A model generated the notes under the pieces. It was not told where the DNA came from. It searched no databases and worked only from the letters and a program-made list of their open reading frames with translations. Positions 18,783 to 27,152 of a DNA stretch of 64,000 nucleotides are shown one piece after another; the first letter of the stretch is position 1; the number at the start of each line of letters is the position of its first letter. Position numbers and translations under genes: made by a program. This DNA is from Microbacteriaceae bacterium (lineage in GTDB: Bacteria; Actinomycetota; Actinomycetes; Actinomycetales; Microbacteriaceae): assembly GCA_025463565.1 (NCBI GenBank), contig JAODAT010000075.1:51802-115801 (forward strand), in the 5' to 3' direction.

Positions 18783-19565
18783 ATGAGCGTCGCGTCGATT
18801 TACCGCTGGCATGCCGGGGTGCTGGAGCCACTGGAGTACTGCGACATGACGGACACCTCGATCGTCGCCGCCGACTCCTGGCTGGTGCGGTCCGGCACAA
18901 CCCTCGCGCTCGATCTCCATCGCGAGCGTTTCCTCGACGCCGTGACCGACAGCTCGGATGCGCGAGCGTTCTGGGACGCCGCCATCGCCGCGATCCCTGA
19001 CACCGACGACTGGTTCCCGCGAGTGGAATTGCAGCTGCGCGGCGACGGACTGCTCTTCGTGTTCCGGCTGAGGTCAGCGCCAGACCTGTCACGCTCGATC
19101 CGTCTCGTCACCGCCGACGGCGACCCCCGTCGCTCGCCCCTAACCAAAGGCCCGGACACGGGCGTTCTGTCTGCACTCCGCACGGTCGCGCAACAACGTG
19201 GAGCGGATGACGCGGTGATTCTCTCGCCGGACGGTTCGGTGGTGGAGACGGCGTCGGCAGCTCTGCTCTGGTGGCGCGGCGACGCTCTCTGCGCTCCCTC
19301 ACCCGAGCTCGCCCGCGTCGACAGTGTGACCGCACGCTCGGTTATCACTCTCGCCACCGCGCTCGGCATCGACATCCTGTACGAGTCGGTGACACCGGCC
19401 GAGCTCGACGGGCTCGAGATCTGGTCGCTCAACGCACTGCACGGCATCCGTATCGTCACCGCCTGGATAGATGGACCGTCACCCGCCGAGCAGCCGGGTC
19501 GTCTCGGAGTATGGCGTTCGCGTCTCGAGCGACTCCGGCGGCCGATTCGTCCCGGGGAATCGTGA
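18783..19565 (+). CDS. pabC: Class IV aminotransferase, probable aminodeoxychorismate lyase
   Basis: PLP fold-type IV enzyme of 260 residues. Class IV features are the lysine K122 in PLTKGPDTG, the glutamate in SVVETASAALLWW that contacts the cofactor pyridine nitrogen, and the glycine-poor WSLNALHGIRIV segment near the C-terminus. Given pabB only 11 bases away on the other strand, the most likely reaction is release of pyruvate from aminodeoxychorismate to give p-aminobenzoate. The divergence from characterised PabC leaves a branched-chain or D-amino-acid transaminase possible. It overlaps the next gene by four bases. Confidence 0.75.
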   Translation: MSVASIYRWHAGVLEPLEYCDMTDTSIVAADSWLVRSGTTLALDLHRERFLDAVTDSSDARAFWDAAIAAIPDTDDWFPRVELQLRGDGLLFVFRLRSAPDLSRSIRLVTADGDPRRSPLTKGPDTGVLSALRTVAQQRGADDAVILSPDGSVVETASAALLWWRGDALCAPSPELARVDSVTARSVITLATALGIDILYESVTPAELDGLEIWSLNALHGIRIVTAWIDGPSPAEQPGRLGVWRSRLERLRRPIRPGES

Positions 19566-20224
19566 CCGACTACATCGGCATTCTGCTCGACACGGTTCGG
19601 CACGTCGATCCGTGGCTGCGGCTGGTGATCGCCTTCGCGGGCATGTTCTTCGAAACCTCGATCCTGGTCGGGCTGATCGTGCCCGGCGACACCATCGTGC
19701 TGGTCTCGGCAACCGCGGTTGGCAACTGGGCGGAGTGGGCGGCCCTCCTGGTCGCGGTGATCGCGGGTTCGCTGGCTGGCGAGAGCGTCGGGTTCGCGCT
19801 GGGGCGCTGGTTCGGCCCACGCATCCAGCACAGTCGGCTCGGTCGTCGGATCGGCGAGAAGAACTGGACCAGGGCCGAGACCTATCTCGCTCGGCGCGGT
19901 GGTCTCGCGGTCTTCGTGTCGCGCTTTCTACCGGTGCTGCACGCCCTCATTCCGCTCACCGTCGGAAGTAGTCCGATGAGTTATCGCAGGTTCATCGGCT
20001 GGACAGCACCGGCGTGCGCCGTCTGGGCGAGCGCCTACGTCTCCGTCGGCTGGCTGGCCGCCGGGTCATATCGACGACTGTCTGGCGAGCTGCACTTCGC
20101 CGGCCTCATCTTCGCGGGCGTCATCGTGGTCTTTCTTGTCGTTGCGCTGCTGGTCAGACGAGTCCTCGAGCGCAGCGAGGCCCGCCACATGAAGCACGAC
20201 AGCGAAAAGACCCCCGAACCGTAG
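19562..20224 (+). CDS. DedA family membrane protein
   Basis: Polytopic membrane protein of 220 residues of the DedA/SNARE-associated (PF09335) family, several members of which flip undecaprenyl phosphate or phosphatidylethanolamine. Features are the GLIVPGDTIVLVSATAV re-entrant loop near residue 37, GESVGFALGRWFGP, the conserved arginine in VSRFLPVLHALIPLTVG, and membrane helices at the end. The GTG start at 19562 lies in a GTGA overlap with the upstream aminotransferase and has GGGGA before it, so the pair is translationally coupled. A terminator overlaps its stop codon. Confidence 0.88.
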   Translation: MTDYIGILLDTVRHVDPWLRLVIAFAGMFFETSILVGLIVPGDTIVLVSATAVGNWAEWAALLVAVIAGSLAGESVGFALGRWFGPRIQHSRLGRRIGEKNWTRAETYLARRGGLAVFVSRFLPVLHALIPLTVGSSPMSYRRFIGWTAPACAVWASAYVSVGWLAAGSYRRLSGELHFAGLIFAGVIVVFLVVALLVRRVLERSEARHMKHDSEKTPEP

Positions 20225-20237
20225 TCCGGGGGTCTTT
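20206..20237. terminator. Bidirectional terminator
   Basis: AAAGACCCCCGAAC (20206-20219) pairs with GTCCGGGGGTCTTT (20224-20237), with one mismatch and a four-base loop. A-tract on one side and T-tract on the other make it work for the rightward DedA gene and the leftward transporter operon. It overlaps the DedA stop codon. Confidence 0.88.
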
Positions 20238-20253
20238 CACCGCTACTTTCCGG

Positions 20254-21183
20254 CTACTTGCCCAGCAGGCCCGCGCTCTTCAGCCACGCCTTGGCGGCGA
20301 CGGCCGGGTCGGTCTTGCTGTCGCCACTCACCTCGGAGTTGAGCGAGAGCAGGTCCTTGGTGGTGAGCTTGGCCGAGACCGCGTTGAGGGCGGACTCGAG
20401 CTTTGCCGACGAGCTCTTCTTGTAGACCAGCGGAATGACCTCCTGCGATGCGAAGAGGCTCTTCGGGTCGGTCAGCGTCACCAGCTTGTTGTCGATGATC
20501 GACGGGGTGGTGGAGTAGATGTCCGCCACCTGCACGGTGTTGTCGAGCAGCGCCTTGAGCGTCGCGGGACCACCGCCGTCGTTGATCGCCTGGAAGTTGA
20601 TGTTGGTCAGTCCGTAGACCGTGCCGAGGCCGGGGATGCCATCGGGGCGGGTCTGGAACTCGGGGTTGGCCGCCAGGATGTAGCTGCTGACGTTCTTCAG
20701 GTCAGCGATCGACGTGAGGTTGTTGGCCTTCGCGAACGCCGGGGTGACGTTCAGCGAGTCGGAGTCGGCGGCAGTCGCCGGCTTGTACGCGACAAGAGTC
20801 GACGGGAGCGCCTTGGTGAGCGCAGACGCGACATCGGAGCCGGAGGTCGCCGCAGCCGACTTGTCGAGGAACGAAAGGATGCTGCCCGAGTACTCGGGAA
20901 TCACATCGATTTCGCCGTCTTCGAGCGCCGGGATGTAGACGGCGCGAGCACCGATGTTGAGCTTGTACTTCACCGTGAAGCCCTTGGCCGCGAGAGCCTG
21001 GCCATAGATGTCGGCAAGAATGACGTTCTCCGAGAAGTTCGCCGATCCGACGGTGATGGTGCCCGCCGACTTGGAGGAGTCGCTACCGCTGAGCGAGCCG
21101 GATGACGAGCACCCGACGAGAGCGACGGCCGTTGCGGCCGCGAGCACTCCGGTGAGAACCAGAGATTTTTTGCGTGCGAACAT
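20254..21183 (-). CDS. Osmoprotectant ABC transporter, substrate-binding lipoprotein
   Basis: Surface lipoprotein of 309 residues that captures quaternary amines such as glycine betaine, choline or carnitine (OpuAC/ProX-like family). The signal peptide ends in the lipobox LVGC with Cys25 as the lipidated residue, followed by a serine-rich linker. The ligand-binding domain has TITVGSANFSENVILADIYG at its start and GTVYGLTNINFQAINDGG later. It is the last gene of a four-gene operon, two bases after the permease. The exact ligand cannot be read from the sequence. Confidence 0.9.
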   Translation of the reverse strand: MFARKKSLVLTGVLAAATAVALVGCSSSGSLSGSDSSKSAGTITVGSANFSENVILADIYGQALAAKGFTVKYKLNIGARAVYIPALEDGEIDVIPEYSGSILSFLDKSAAATSGSDVASALTKALPSTLVAYKPATAADSDSLNVTPAFAKANNLTSIADLKNVSSYILAANPEFQTRPDGIPGLGTVYGLTNINFQAINDGGGPATLKALLDNTVQVADIYSTTPSIIDNKLVTLTDPKSLFASQEVIPLVYKKSSSAKLESALNAVSAKLTTKDLLSLNSEVSGDSKTDPAVAAKAWLKSAGLLGK

Positions 21184-21185
21184 GA

Positions 21186-21938
21186 TTACTGACCTTCCTT
21201 GATTAGTGTCCTGGTGGTTGCCACGACGGGAATCGCCCCGGCGCGTGCTGTGTTTCGGCGTGACGTTCCACGGGACACCCCGCGCGGAACGACAAATCTT
21301 TGGACGAGCGCGAACAGGCCGTCGACGACGAGCGCGAGCGCGGTGATCAGGATGGCGCCACCCATCATCTGCGCGTAGTCGGCCTGGGCGACACCAGAAA
21401 TGACGTAGTTGCCGAGTCCGCCGCCCGAGAAGGTGGCCGCGACCGCAACGGTCGCGATGATCTGCAGGGTCGCGGCGCGCAGGCCACCGATGAGAAGCGC
21501 GATCGACAGCGGCACCTCGACCTTCAACAGGATCTGCAGTTCGGTCATGCCCACCGCGCGGGCGGCATCGATGGTGGTGCGATCGACCGACTCGAGTCCC
21601 GAGTAGACCCCGGCGAGCAGCGGCGGGATTCCGAGCAGCACCAGCACCACGGTGATCGGCAGCAGGCCGATGCCGAGGAACAGGATGAGCACGGCCAACA
21701 GGCCGAGGGTGGGCAGCGCGCGCGAGATATTGCTCGCCGCGATCGCAATCGTCCTGCCCTTGCCGGTGTGACCGATGAACAGGCCCAGTGGTACCGCGAT
21801 CAGCACCACGAAAACGAGGGCGATGAGTGTGATGAAAAGGTGCTCAGCGACGCGCTGCCCGATGCCGGGACCGAGGTTGACGGTCGTCCAGTGGGACGCC
21901 GTGAAAATCCAGCCGAAGCCCGCAAGGATCACGTTCAT
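21186..21938 (-). CDS. Osmoprotectant ABC transporter, permease 2
   Basis: Integral membrane permease of 250 residues, BPD_transp_1 family. It has about five or six helices and the EAA-like loop DAARAVGMTELQILLKVEVPLSI that docks to the ATPase. The start ATG at 21936-21938 lies in an ATGA overlap with the preceding permease gene; an upstream in-frame extension to 22064 falls inside that gene and is rejected. OpuC-type systems use two different permeases, and this is the OpuCD-like one. Confidence 0.88.
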   Translation of the reverse strand: MNVILAGFGWIFTASHWTTVNLGPGIGQRVAEHLFITLIALVFVVLIAVPLGLFIGHTGKGRTIAIAASNISRALPTLGLLAVLILFLGIGLLPITVVLVLLGIPPLLAGVYSGLESVDRTTIDAARAVGMTELQILLKVEVPLSIALLIGGLRAATLQIIATVAVAATFSGGGLGNYVISGVAQADYAQMMGGAILITALALVVDGLFALVQRFVVPRGVSRGTSRRNTARAGAIPVVATTRTLIKEGQ

Positions 21939-22615
21939 GACAGGGCCGCCCTTCTGGCGTGCGCGCGCACGCTGCGCGCGCTCGATCGACGGTTCCACGG
22001 CATGAGGATGCGGGCGATGACGACGAGCACGACGTCGAAGACGAGCGCTACCAGCAGGATGCACACCAGCCCGGTCCAGATCTCCGTGTAGAAGTTGCGC
22101 TGGAACCCGTCGGTGAAGAGCGAACCGAGGTTCGATACGCCGATGATCGCGCCGATGCTGAGCAGGCTCACCGTACTCACCGAGACGACACGGATGCCGG
22201 CCAGGAGCACGGGACCGGCGAGAGGCAGGTCCACGGCGAAGAAGCGCTGCACGCCCGAGAACCCGATCGCGGTGGCCGAGTCCTGCACGTCGGCCGGAAC
22301 GGAAGCGAATGCGTCAGCCGCTGTGCGTACCATGATCGCCACCGCATAGATCGTGAGCGCGATGACGACATTCCGCGGATCGAGGATCGCTCCCCCGATG
22401 ATCACGGGGATGGCCACGAAGAGTGCGAGCGAGGGGATGGTGTACAGGATGCCGCCGGCGGTGAGCAGCACGGAACGCGCGACCTTGGAGCGGCTGGCCG
22501 CGTAGCCGAGGGGTATGGATAACACAAACCCGACAACGATCGGGATGACGCTCAGCCCCACGTGGGCGAGTGTGAGACCCCAGATCGTGTCGAAGTTGGT
22601 CCATACCCATTGCAT
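21935..22615 (-). CDS. Osmoprotectant ABC transporter, permease 1
   Basis: Membrane permease of 226 residues, OpuCB-like. It carries hydrophobic helices from residue 15 onward and the EAA-type loop with DSATAIGFSGVQRFFAVDLPLAG. It overlaps the ATPase gene by one base (TGATG) and the next permease by four (ATGA), so translation of the operon is coupled throughout. Confidence 0.88.
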   Translation of the reverse strand: MQWVWTNFDTIWGLTLAHVGLSVIPIVVGFVLSIPLGYAASRSKVARSVLLTAGGILYTIPSLALFVAIPVIIGGAILDPRNVVIALTIYAVAIMVRTAADAFASVPADVQDSATAIGFSGVQRFFAVDLPLAGPVLLAGIRVVSVSTVSLLSIGAIIGVSNLGSLFTDGFQRNFYTEIWTGLVCILLVALVFDVVLVVIARILMPWNRRSSARSVRAHARRAALS

Positions 22616-23511
22616 CAGGCGTCGCCCGCCTGGTCCGTCTTGTTCGACACCGAACGGGACTTCACACCACTGGCCTTGATCGGCGCACCGCTTGACGCCA
22701 TTACGCCGGCCGGGTGACCGAAGCCATCAAGCAGCACGAGGTCGCCGTCCGCCGACTTCTCGTCGGAAACGGTGAGCCTGCGCTTGCCGCGGTCGGCGCC
22801 GATGAACTCGGCGACGAAATCGTTCGCCGGGTTGGCAAGAATCTCGGCGGGCGTGCCCTGCTGGGCGATCTTGCCGCCCTTCTGGAAGATGACCACGTGA
22901 TCGCCGAGCAGGAACGCCTCGTCAATGTCGTGGGTGACGAAGACCACCGTCTTGTCGAGTTCGCGTTGCAGCCGCATGATCTCGGTCTGCAGTTCCGCCC
23001 GGACGAGAGGGTCGACAGCTCCGAAGGGTTCGTCCATCAGCAGGATGTTCGGGTCGACCGCGAGGGCTCGCGCAACTCCGACACGCTGTTGCTGGCCGCC
23101 GGAGAGTTGGGCCGGGTAACGATCGGCCAATGCGCGGTCGAGACCGACAGTCTTGAGCAGCGCCATCGCGTCGTCACGCGCCTTCGCCTTCGCCACGCCC
23201 TTGAGTCGCGGCACCGTTGAAACGTTATCGACCACCTTGCGGTGCGGCAACAGGCCAGACTGCTGCATCACATAGCCGATGCTGCGGCGCAGTTTGACCG
23301 CATCGGTCTTGGCGATGTCATCGCCGTCGATGAGAATCTGCCCGCTCGTCGGGTCAACCATGCGGTTGATCATCCGCAGGATGGTGGTCTTGCCGCACCC
23401 CGACGAGCCGACGAAAACGATGAACTGGCGCGACGGGATGACGAGGGTGAAGTCGTCGACCGCGAGCGTTCCATCGGGGAACTGCTTCGTGACCCCACGA
23501 AATTCGATCAT
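22615..23511 (-). CDS. Osmoprotectant ABC transporter, ATP-binding protein
   Basis: Cytoplasmic ATPase of 298 residues. Walker A is GSSGCGKTT (35-43), the signature is LSGGQQQRVGVARAL, and Walker B is ILLMDEPFG, followed by the H-loop THDIDEAF. Compared with OpuCA (about 380 residues) it lacks the two C-terminal CBS domains that sense ionic strength; only a short tail of about 60 residues follows the ATPase core. Uptake control would therefore be transcriptional or on another subunit. It is first in a four-gene operon and follows a TetR gene on the same strand after 115 bases. Confidence 0.92.
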   Translation of the reverse strand: MIEFRGVTKQFPDGTLAVDDFTLVIPSRQFIVFVGSSGCGKTTILRMINRMVDPTSGQILIDGDDIAKTDAVKLRRSIGYVMQQSGLLPHRKVVDNVSTVPRLKGVAKAKARDDAMALLKTVGLDRALADRYPAQLSGGQQQRVGVARALAVDPNILLMDEPFGAVDPLVRAELQTEIMRLQRELDKTVVFVTHDIDEAFLLGDHVVIFQKGGKIAQQGTPAEILANPANDFVAEFIGADRGKRRLTVSDEKSADGDLVLLDGFGHPAGVMASSGAPIKASGVKSRSVSNKTDQAGDA

Positions 23512-23537
23512 CTGTTAGCGGCCCTCGTGTCAGCGTA

Positions 23538-23615
23538 ACTGCGCCCGTACGCAGTCAGCTAAACACTATTCGGGGCCCCCGTCATTCCCGATGGGTAGCG
23601 TTGCGAAACATTTCG
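23538..23615. promoter_or_regulatory. Palindromes between tetR and the osmoprotectant operon
   Basis: ACTGCG-CCCGTA-CGCAGT at 23538-23555 and CGAAA-CA-TTTCG at 23604-23615 are perfect inverted repeats in the 115-base gap. A related CGAAACGTTTGA occurs at 24381-24392 upstream of the same tetR gene. They are candidate operators; the binder is unproven. Confidence 0.35.
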
Positions 23616-23626
23616 TAAGGGTGTAG

Positions 23627-24328
23627 TCAGCCCTCGTCGCCGTAGACGCCCACGAGGTAATCGCGGGCGACCGACCTCGCTTTCGCGATGAAACGGTCAT
23701 CGCCCTTGCCACCTTTGCGGAATGCGCGCGCGAGCAGGGCGTCCGCGAGGCTCAGTGCGACCTCGAGATGGAAGGCGAGGTCAGGCGGAGTGACGCTGTA
23801 GCGCTCGGCGACCGCCCCCGCCATGCTTGCGGCGATGGTGCCCGTGCCGCTCTCGCCGTCGGTCCCGATGTCGAGCACGTCGCCGAACCGCAGCGAACGA
23901 AAGCCGGGCTGGCGGCGGAAAGCCGCAACGATGTCGTCGAGGCAAGAGTCGACGGCGTCGAGCCAGCTCGCCTCTTTCGACTGCTGGATGACCCGAGACG
24001 TGCTCTCTGAGAATTCTTGCAGAAAGCGCGCACTGACACCCTGGAGCACCACGATCCGATCCGGAAAGTAGCGGTAGACGGTTCCGATCGATGCGCCGGC
24101 GCGTTCGGCGACCATGGCCGTCGTCAGTCGCTCGTACCCGATCTCGCCGATCACCGCGGCGGCCGAATCGAGCAGCGTTGCCAGGCGGGCCGCGCTCCTC
24201 GCCTGCACTGGTTCATTGCGTAACAGGGCCATGTCGGGCGACAGGGCCTCGGGCCCTCCGTGTTTGAAAACTGCGCGTTCAGGTGACATTTGCTCCCGCG
24301 ATCCGCTCGACGCTGTCTGCTGGACCAC
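23627..24328 (-). CDS. TetR family transcriptional regulator
   Basis: One-component repressor, 233 residues. The helix-turn-helix lies at about residues 50-95 with ERLTTAMVAERAGASIGTVYRYF, the classic TetR recognition helix. The C-terminal ligand domain has no assignable effector. The GTG start at 24326-24328 has GGAAGGGA just upstream; starts further in (residue 14 or 33) are possible because the first 40 residues are not conserved in the family. It may control itself, the divergent App1 gene or the osmoprotectant operon downstream. Confidence 0.88.
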   Translation of the reverse strand: MVQQTASSGSREQMSPERAVFKHGGPEALSPDMALLRNEPVQARSAARLATLLDSAAAVIGEIGYERLTTAMVAERAGASIGTVYRYFPDRIVVLQGVSARFLQEFSESTSRVIQQSKEASWLDAVDSCLDDIVAAFRRQPGFRSLRFGDVLDIGTDGESGTGTIAASMAGAVAERYSVTPPDLAFHLEVALSLADALLARAFRKGGKGDDRFIAKARSVARDYLVGVYGDEG

Positions 24329-24416
24329 ACGGTTCCCTTCCGATTTGAACGAATACTATCCTGCCCCCGCTGTGGGGGCGCGAAACGTTTGAGCCTGTGC
24401 ATGAAAGACTGGCGGC

Positions 24417-25466
24417 ATGGCCAGGACACGAACCGCCGCCGCCGTCGCCGGGGCCGAGCCGATCCTGCACCTGGCCGCTCGCATGGAGGATTCGATCCAC
24501 GAGTTCCGCGAGAAGCGGGCGCGCAAGCGGGGCTACAAGGCCACGGTGATCCCGTACACGAGCTACGGCGCGAAGGGCTGGGTGCGGGTGCTCTGCCGGG
24601 TGCTTCTCACCCGCCCGTCGCCCGACGGACGCGTCCGCTACAAGAAGATCCGGGGCTGGCGCAGCTTCACCAGCGTGCCGGTGAACGACGTCGACGTGAC
24701 GGTGACGGTGGGTGGAAAAACGCACACTGTGCGCGCGGACCGCGGAGGCGTGGTCGATCACGAGCTGCCCGTTCACCTGGAGCCAGGCTGGCACACGATC
24801 GCATTCACCACCGAAGGTTCTGAGCCGGTGGAGGCTCCGGTTTTCATCGTCGACCCCTCGGCAAAGGTGGGAATCATCTCCGACGTCGACGACACGGTGA
24901 TGGTCACGCTCCTGCCGCGTCCGTTCCTGGCCGCCTGGAATACCTTCGTGCTCGACGAACACGCTCGCATCGCGGTGCCGGGGATGGCCGTGCTGTATGA
25001 CCGCCTTCAGCAGGCCCACTCGGGCGCGCCGATCTTCTATCTCTCCACCGGCGCCTGGAATGTGGCCCCCACGCTCACGCGCTTCCTGTCCCGCAACCTC
25101 TACCCGGCCGGCCCGTTGCTTCTCACCGACTGGGGTCCGACGCGCGACCGCTGGTTCCGCAGTGGCCGGCAGCACAAGACCGAGAGCCTCGCCAGGCTCG
25201 CAAAGGAGTTCCCCGACATGCAGTGGCTGCTGGTCGGCGATGACGGCCAGCACGACGAGGAGATCTACCGCGAGTTCTCCGCCGGTCGCGAGGAGAAGAT
25301 CGAATCGGTCGCGATCCGCCAGCTCTCGAACAGCGAAGCCGTGCTCGCCGGCGGGCGCAGCAAGGCGGAGCAGCACAGTGGTAGCGGTGTGCGGTGGGTC
25401 TACGCCCCCGACGGCGCGGGTCTCGCCGAGCAACTGCTGGACAACCTGGACAGCCAGGCCGGATAA
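24417..25466 (+). CDS. App1-type (DUF2183) phosphatase
   Basis: HAD-superfamily protein of 349 residues resembling the catalytic domain of yeast phosphatidate phosphatase App1. The nucleophile motif is D156-V-D-D-T160 in IISDVDDTVMVT. The motif II region is FYLSTGAWNV, and the acidic motif is LLVGDDGQHDEEIY. An N-terminal beta-sandwich-like region (residues 50-150) precedes it. It probably removes phosphate from a phospholipid or phosphoprotein at the membrane; the substrate is unknown in bacteria. It is divergent from tetR and convergent with hipA eight bases away. Confidence 0.82.
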   Translation: MARTRTAAAVAGAEPILHLAARMEDSIHEFREKRARKRGYKATVIPYTSYGAKGWVRVLCRVLLTRPSPDGRVRYKKIRGWRSFTSVPVNDVDVTVTVGGKTHTVRADRGGVVDHELPVHLEPGWHTIAFTTEGSEPVEAPVFIVDPSAKVGIISDVDDTVMVTLLPRPFLAAWNTFVLDEHARIAVPGMAVLYDRLQQAHSGAPIFYLSTGAWNVAPTLTRFLSRNLYPAGPLLLTDWGPTRDRWFRSGRQHKTESLARLAKEFPDMQWLLVGDDGQHDEEIYREFSAGREEKIESVAIRQLSNSEAVLAGGRSKAEQHSGSGVRWVYAPDGAGLAEQLLDNLDSQAG

Positions 25467-25474
25467 CCGCCCGA

Positions 25475-26773
25475 CTAGCGCCGGATCGGCCTGAAGTCGG
25501 CCGCGACCTGGTCGGTGATCGCGGCATCGAGCCCCGCCTCGGCAGCGAACTGCGGCCAGGAGTCGAGCGCGGCATTCACCTCGGACAACACGGATGCCGC
25601 GGCGTGCACCCCGAAACGTTGGCCCACCTCCAGCAGGTCGCCTCGGCCGATCTCCGAGAACCGACCGTTCACGCTCATCAGGTGCCGGCTCAGCCACCTG
25701 CTGTCCGGGTTGTAGGCGTGGGTGATGTCGTACGCGGGCGCAAGACTCCACTCGCCCTGTGGCGTCATCAAAAACCCCACGTTCTTGGTGTGGTCGTCGT
25801 GGTTGGCCGCGGCGACGTTGAACACCATCCGCCGGAACGCCTCGACCATGCGCTCGGGGTCGAGCGCCTCGACCCTGGCGAAATACTGCGCGTAGTCGTT
25901 GACGCCGATCGCGTTGAAATCGAGGCCGTCGGTCGCACACAGGCTTTGGAGGTGCAGCCGGATGCCGTCGGCCGTGCGGTCGAAGCGCCGCGTCATGAAG
26001 TGTGCCCGGCCGTGCTCTTCGAGCAGCCGGGTCGGCGACATGTCGATTCTCGCGGCCCGCACCATCAGTGAGTACGCGTATTCGATCCGCCCGTAGCTTC
26101 GACCGGGTCCGAGCTGGCTGTCGAGCCCGACGCCGTCGAACTTGATGAGCCACGGTTCGAAACCGGGTGCCGGCGGGAGGTGACCCGATCGGATCTCGTC
26201 GGTGTCGTGATCGACGTTGATGATCGCCTTGGCACGGGCCCCGCCTGCACTGGTGCCGACGTCGATGATGCGCCGGAGGGCCGCCTGCGATTCGTTCTCG
26301 CTGGCAAGGGTGCCTTCGACGGCTCTTCGGGCACTGGTGACGAGGTCGCCCAGTGCGAGCGCGGTGGGCGGAGGCAGGTTCGGCTCGCGCCGCGGCGCGA
26401 ACTCGAGGGCACCCATTCCCCGGGATCCGAGGTAGGCGAGGCGGTCGAGCGGGGTCACGCGGTCAGGCGAGATGCCGTTGCGCGCGAGCCAGGCATCGAC
26501 GAGGGTGTTGCCGAAACGGTCGGGCAGGGCATCCGCGATCATCGGCGGGAGTCCCTGGTAGGTCTCCTCGGCCAGCCCGGCGAACGTGAACACCCGCCTG
26601 CCGAGCGGCATGAGCACCGGCGCCAGTTCGATTCCGCCGTGTACCCAGTCCGGGTCGTATTCGAACGCGTACGCGCCACGGCGTGCTGACGGGGCGAGCG
26701 CGCCCACCGTCGTGCCCCACGCGCGCACTTCGACGAGGTCGACGGTGTCGAACCGCGCCGCGGGCTCGCTCAT
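25475..26773 (-). CDS. hipA: HipA family toxin kinase
   Basis: Serine/threonine kinase toxin of the HipBA module. In E. coli HipA inactivates glutamyl-tRNA synthetase and causes persistence. The product is 432 residues, normal length. The N-terminal Couple_hipA domain ends about residue 110 (LGSRGMGALEF). A phosphate-loop-like GTSAGGARAKAIINV follows. The catalytic segment is N324-H-D-D-H-T-K-N, and the metal-binding aspartate lies in LAPAYDITHAYN. All kinase residues look present, so it should be active. The start in an ATGA overlap with hipB sets the N-terminus. Confidence 0.9.
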   Translation of the reverse strand: MSEPAARFDTVDLVEVRAWGTTVGALAPSARRGAYAFEYDPDWVHGGIELAPVLMPLGRRVFTFAGLAEETYQGLPPMIADALPDRFGNTLVDAWLARNGISPDRVTPLDRLAYLGSRGMGALEFAPRREPNLPPPTALALGDLVTSARRAVEGTLASENESQAALRRIIDVGTSAGGARAKAIINVDHDTDEIRSGHLPPAPGFEPWLIKFDGVGLDSQLGPGRSYGRIEYAYSLMVRAARIDMSPTRLLEEHGRAHFMTRRFDRTADGIRLHLQSLCATDGLDFNAIGVNDYAQYFARVEALDPERMVEAFRRMVFNVAAANHDDHTKNVGFLMTPQGEWSLAPAYDITHAYNPDSRWLSRHLMSVNGRFSEIGRGDLLEVGQRFGVHAAASVLSEVNAALDSWPQFAAEAGLDAAITDQVAADFRPIRR

Positions 26774-27087
26774 GAGCGTGGCCTGCGCACGCGCTGGGGT
26801 ATCGGCGCCTGTTTCCGGCTCTGGCGGAGAAGCTCGATCGGGCTGGGACCGGTGCCGCGGGTGTCGAACGCGTCGAGCCATTCCTCGCGGTCGAGCACCG
26901 TGGCCACGGCGATGAGAGTGCTGAGGGTCGACCCAGCACCCCGCTCGAGCGAGCGCACCGAGGTCTCGCTCAGGCTGGCCGCCCGTGCGAGGTCGGTCTG
27001 GGTCAACCCCGCGGCGATTCGCACGGCTCGCACCTGGGTTCCGATCCGGATCTCCCAGTCAACTACCGTTAATTCAGGCATAACCAC
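26770..27087 (-). CDS. hipB: HipB-like XRE antitoxin
   Basis: DNA-binding antitoxin of about 105 residues that neutralises HipA and represses its own operon. The XRE helix-turn-helix spans about residues 14-70, with GLTQTDLARAASLSETSVRSLERG. A short basic tail (RKQAPIPQRVRRPRS) follows, probably disordered and degraded by proteases. It overlaps hipA by four bases. The start may be GTG at 27085-27087 or the third codon ATG at 27079-27081. An array of three operator half-sites lies immediately upstream. Confidence 0.88.
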   Translation of the reverse strand: MVMPELTVVDWEIRIGTQVRAVRIAAGLTQTDLARAASLSETSVRSLERGAGSTLSTLIAVATVLDREEWLDAFDTRGTGPSPIELLRQSRKQAPIPQRVRRPRS

Positions 27088-27091
27088 CAGT

Positions 27092-27144
27092 ATTCCACTG
27101 TTTAGCTCTCAAATGCTAGCTAAACAGTTGAATTCCGCTGTTTA
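27092..27144. promoter_or_regulatory. hipBA operator array (three half-sites)
   Basis: The 13-mer ATTC-N-rCTGTTTA occurs three times: ATTCCACTGTTTA at 27092-27104, the reverse complement TAAACAGTTGAAT at 27121-27133, and ATTCCGCTGTTTA at 27132-27144. The first two form an inverted pair extended to CTGTTTAGCT/AGCTAAACAG. The last two form TAAACAG-N10-CTGTTTA. Position just before hipB makes this the expected autoregulatory site. Confidence 0.8.
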
Positions 27145-27152
27145 TGTGAGGT

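Noticed and set aside
24279..26153. 624-codon frame on the minus strand across App1 and hipA
   Set aside because: Conflicts with the conserved motifs of both genes; arginine-rich, low-complexity translation.
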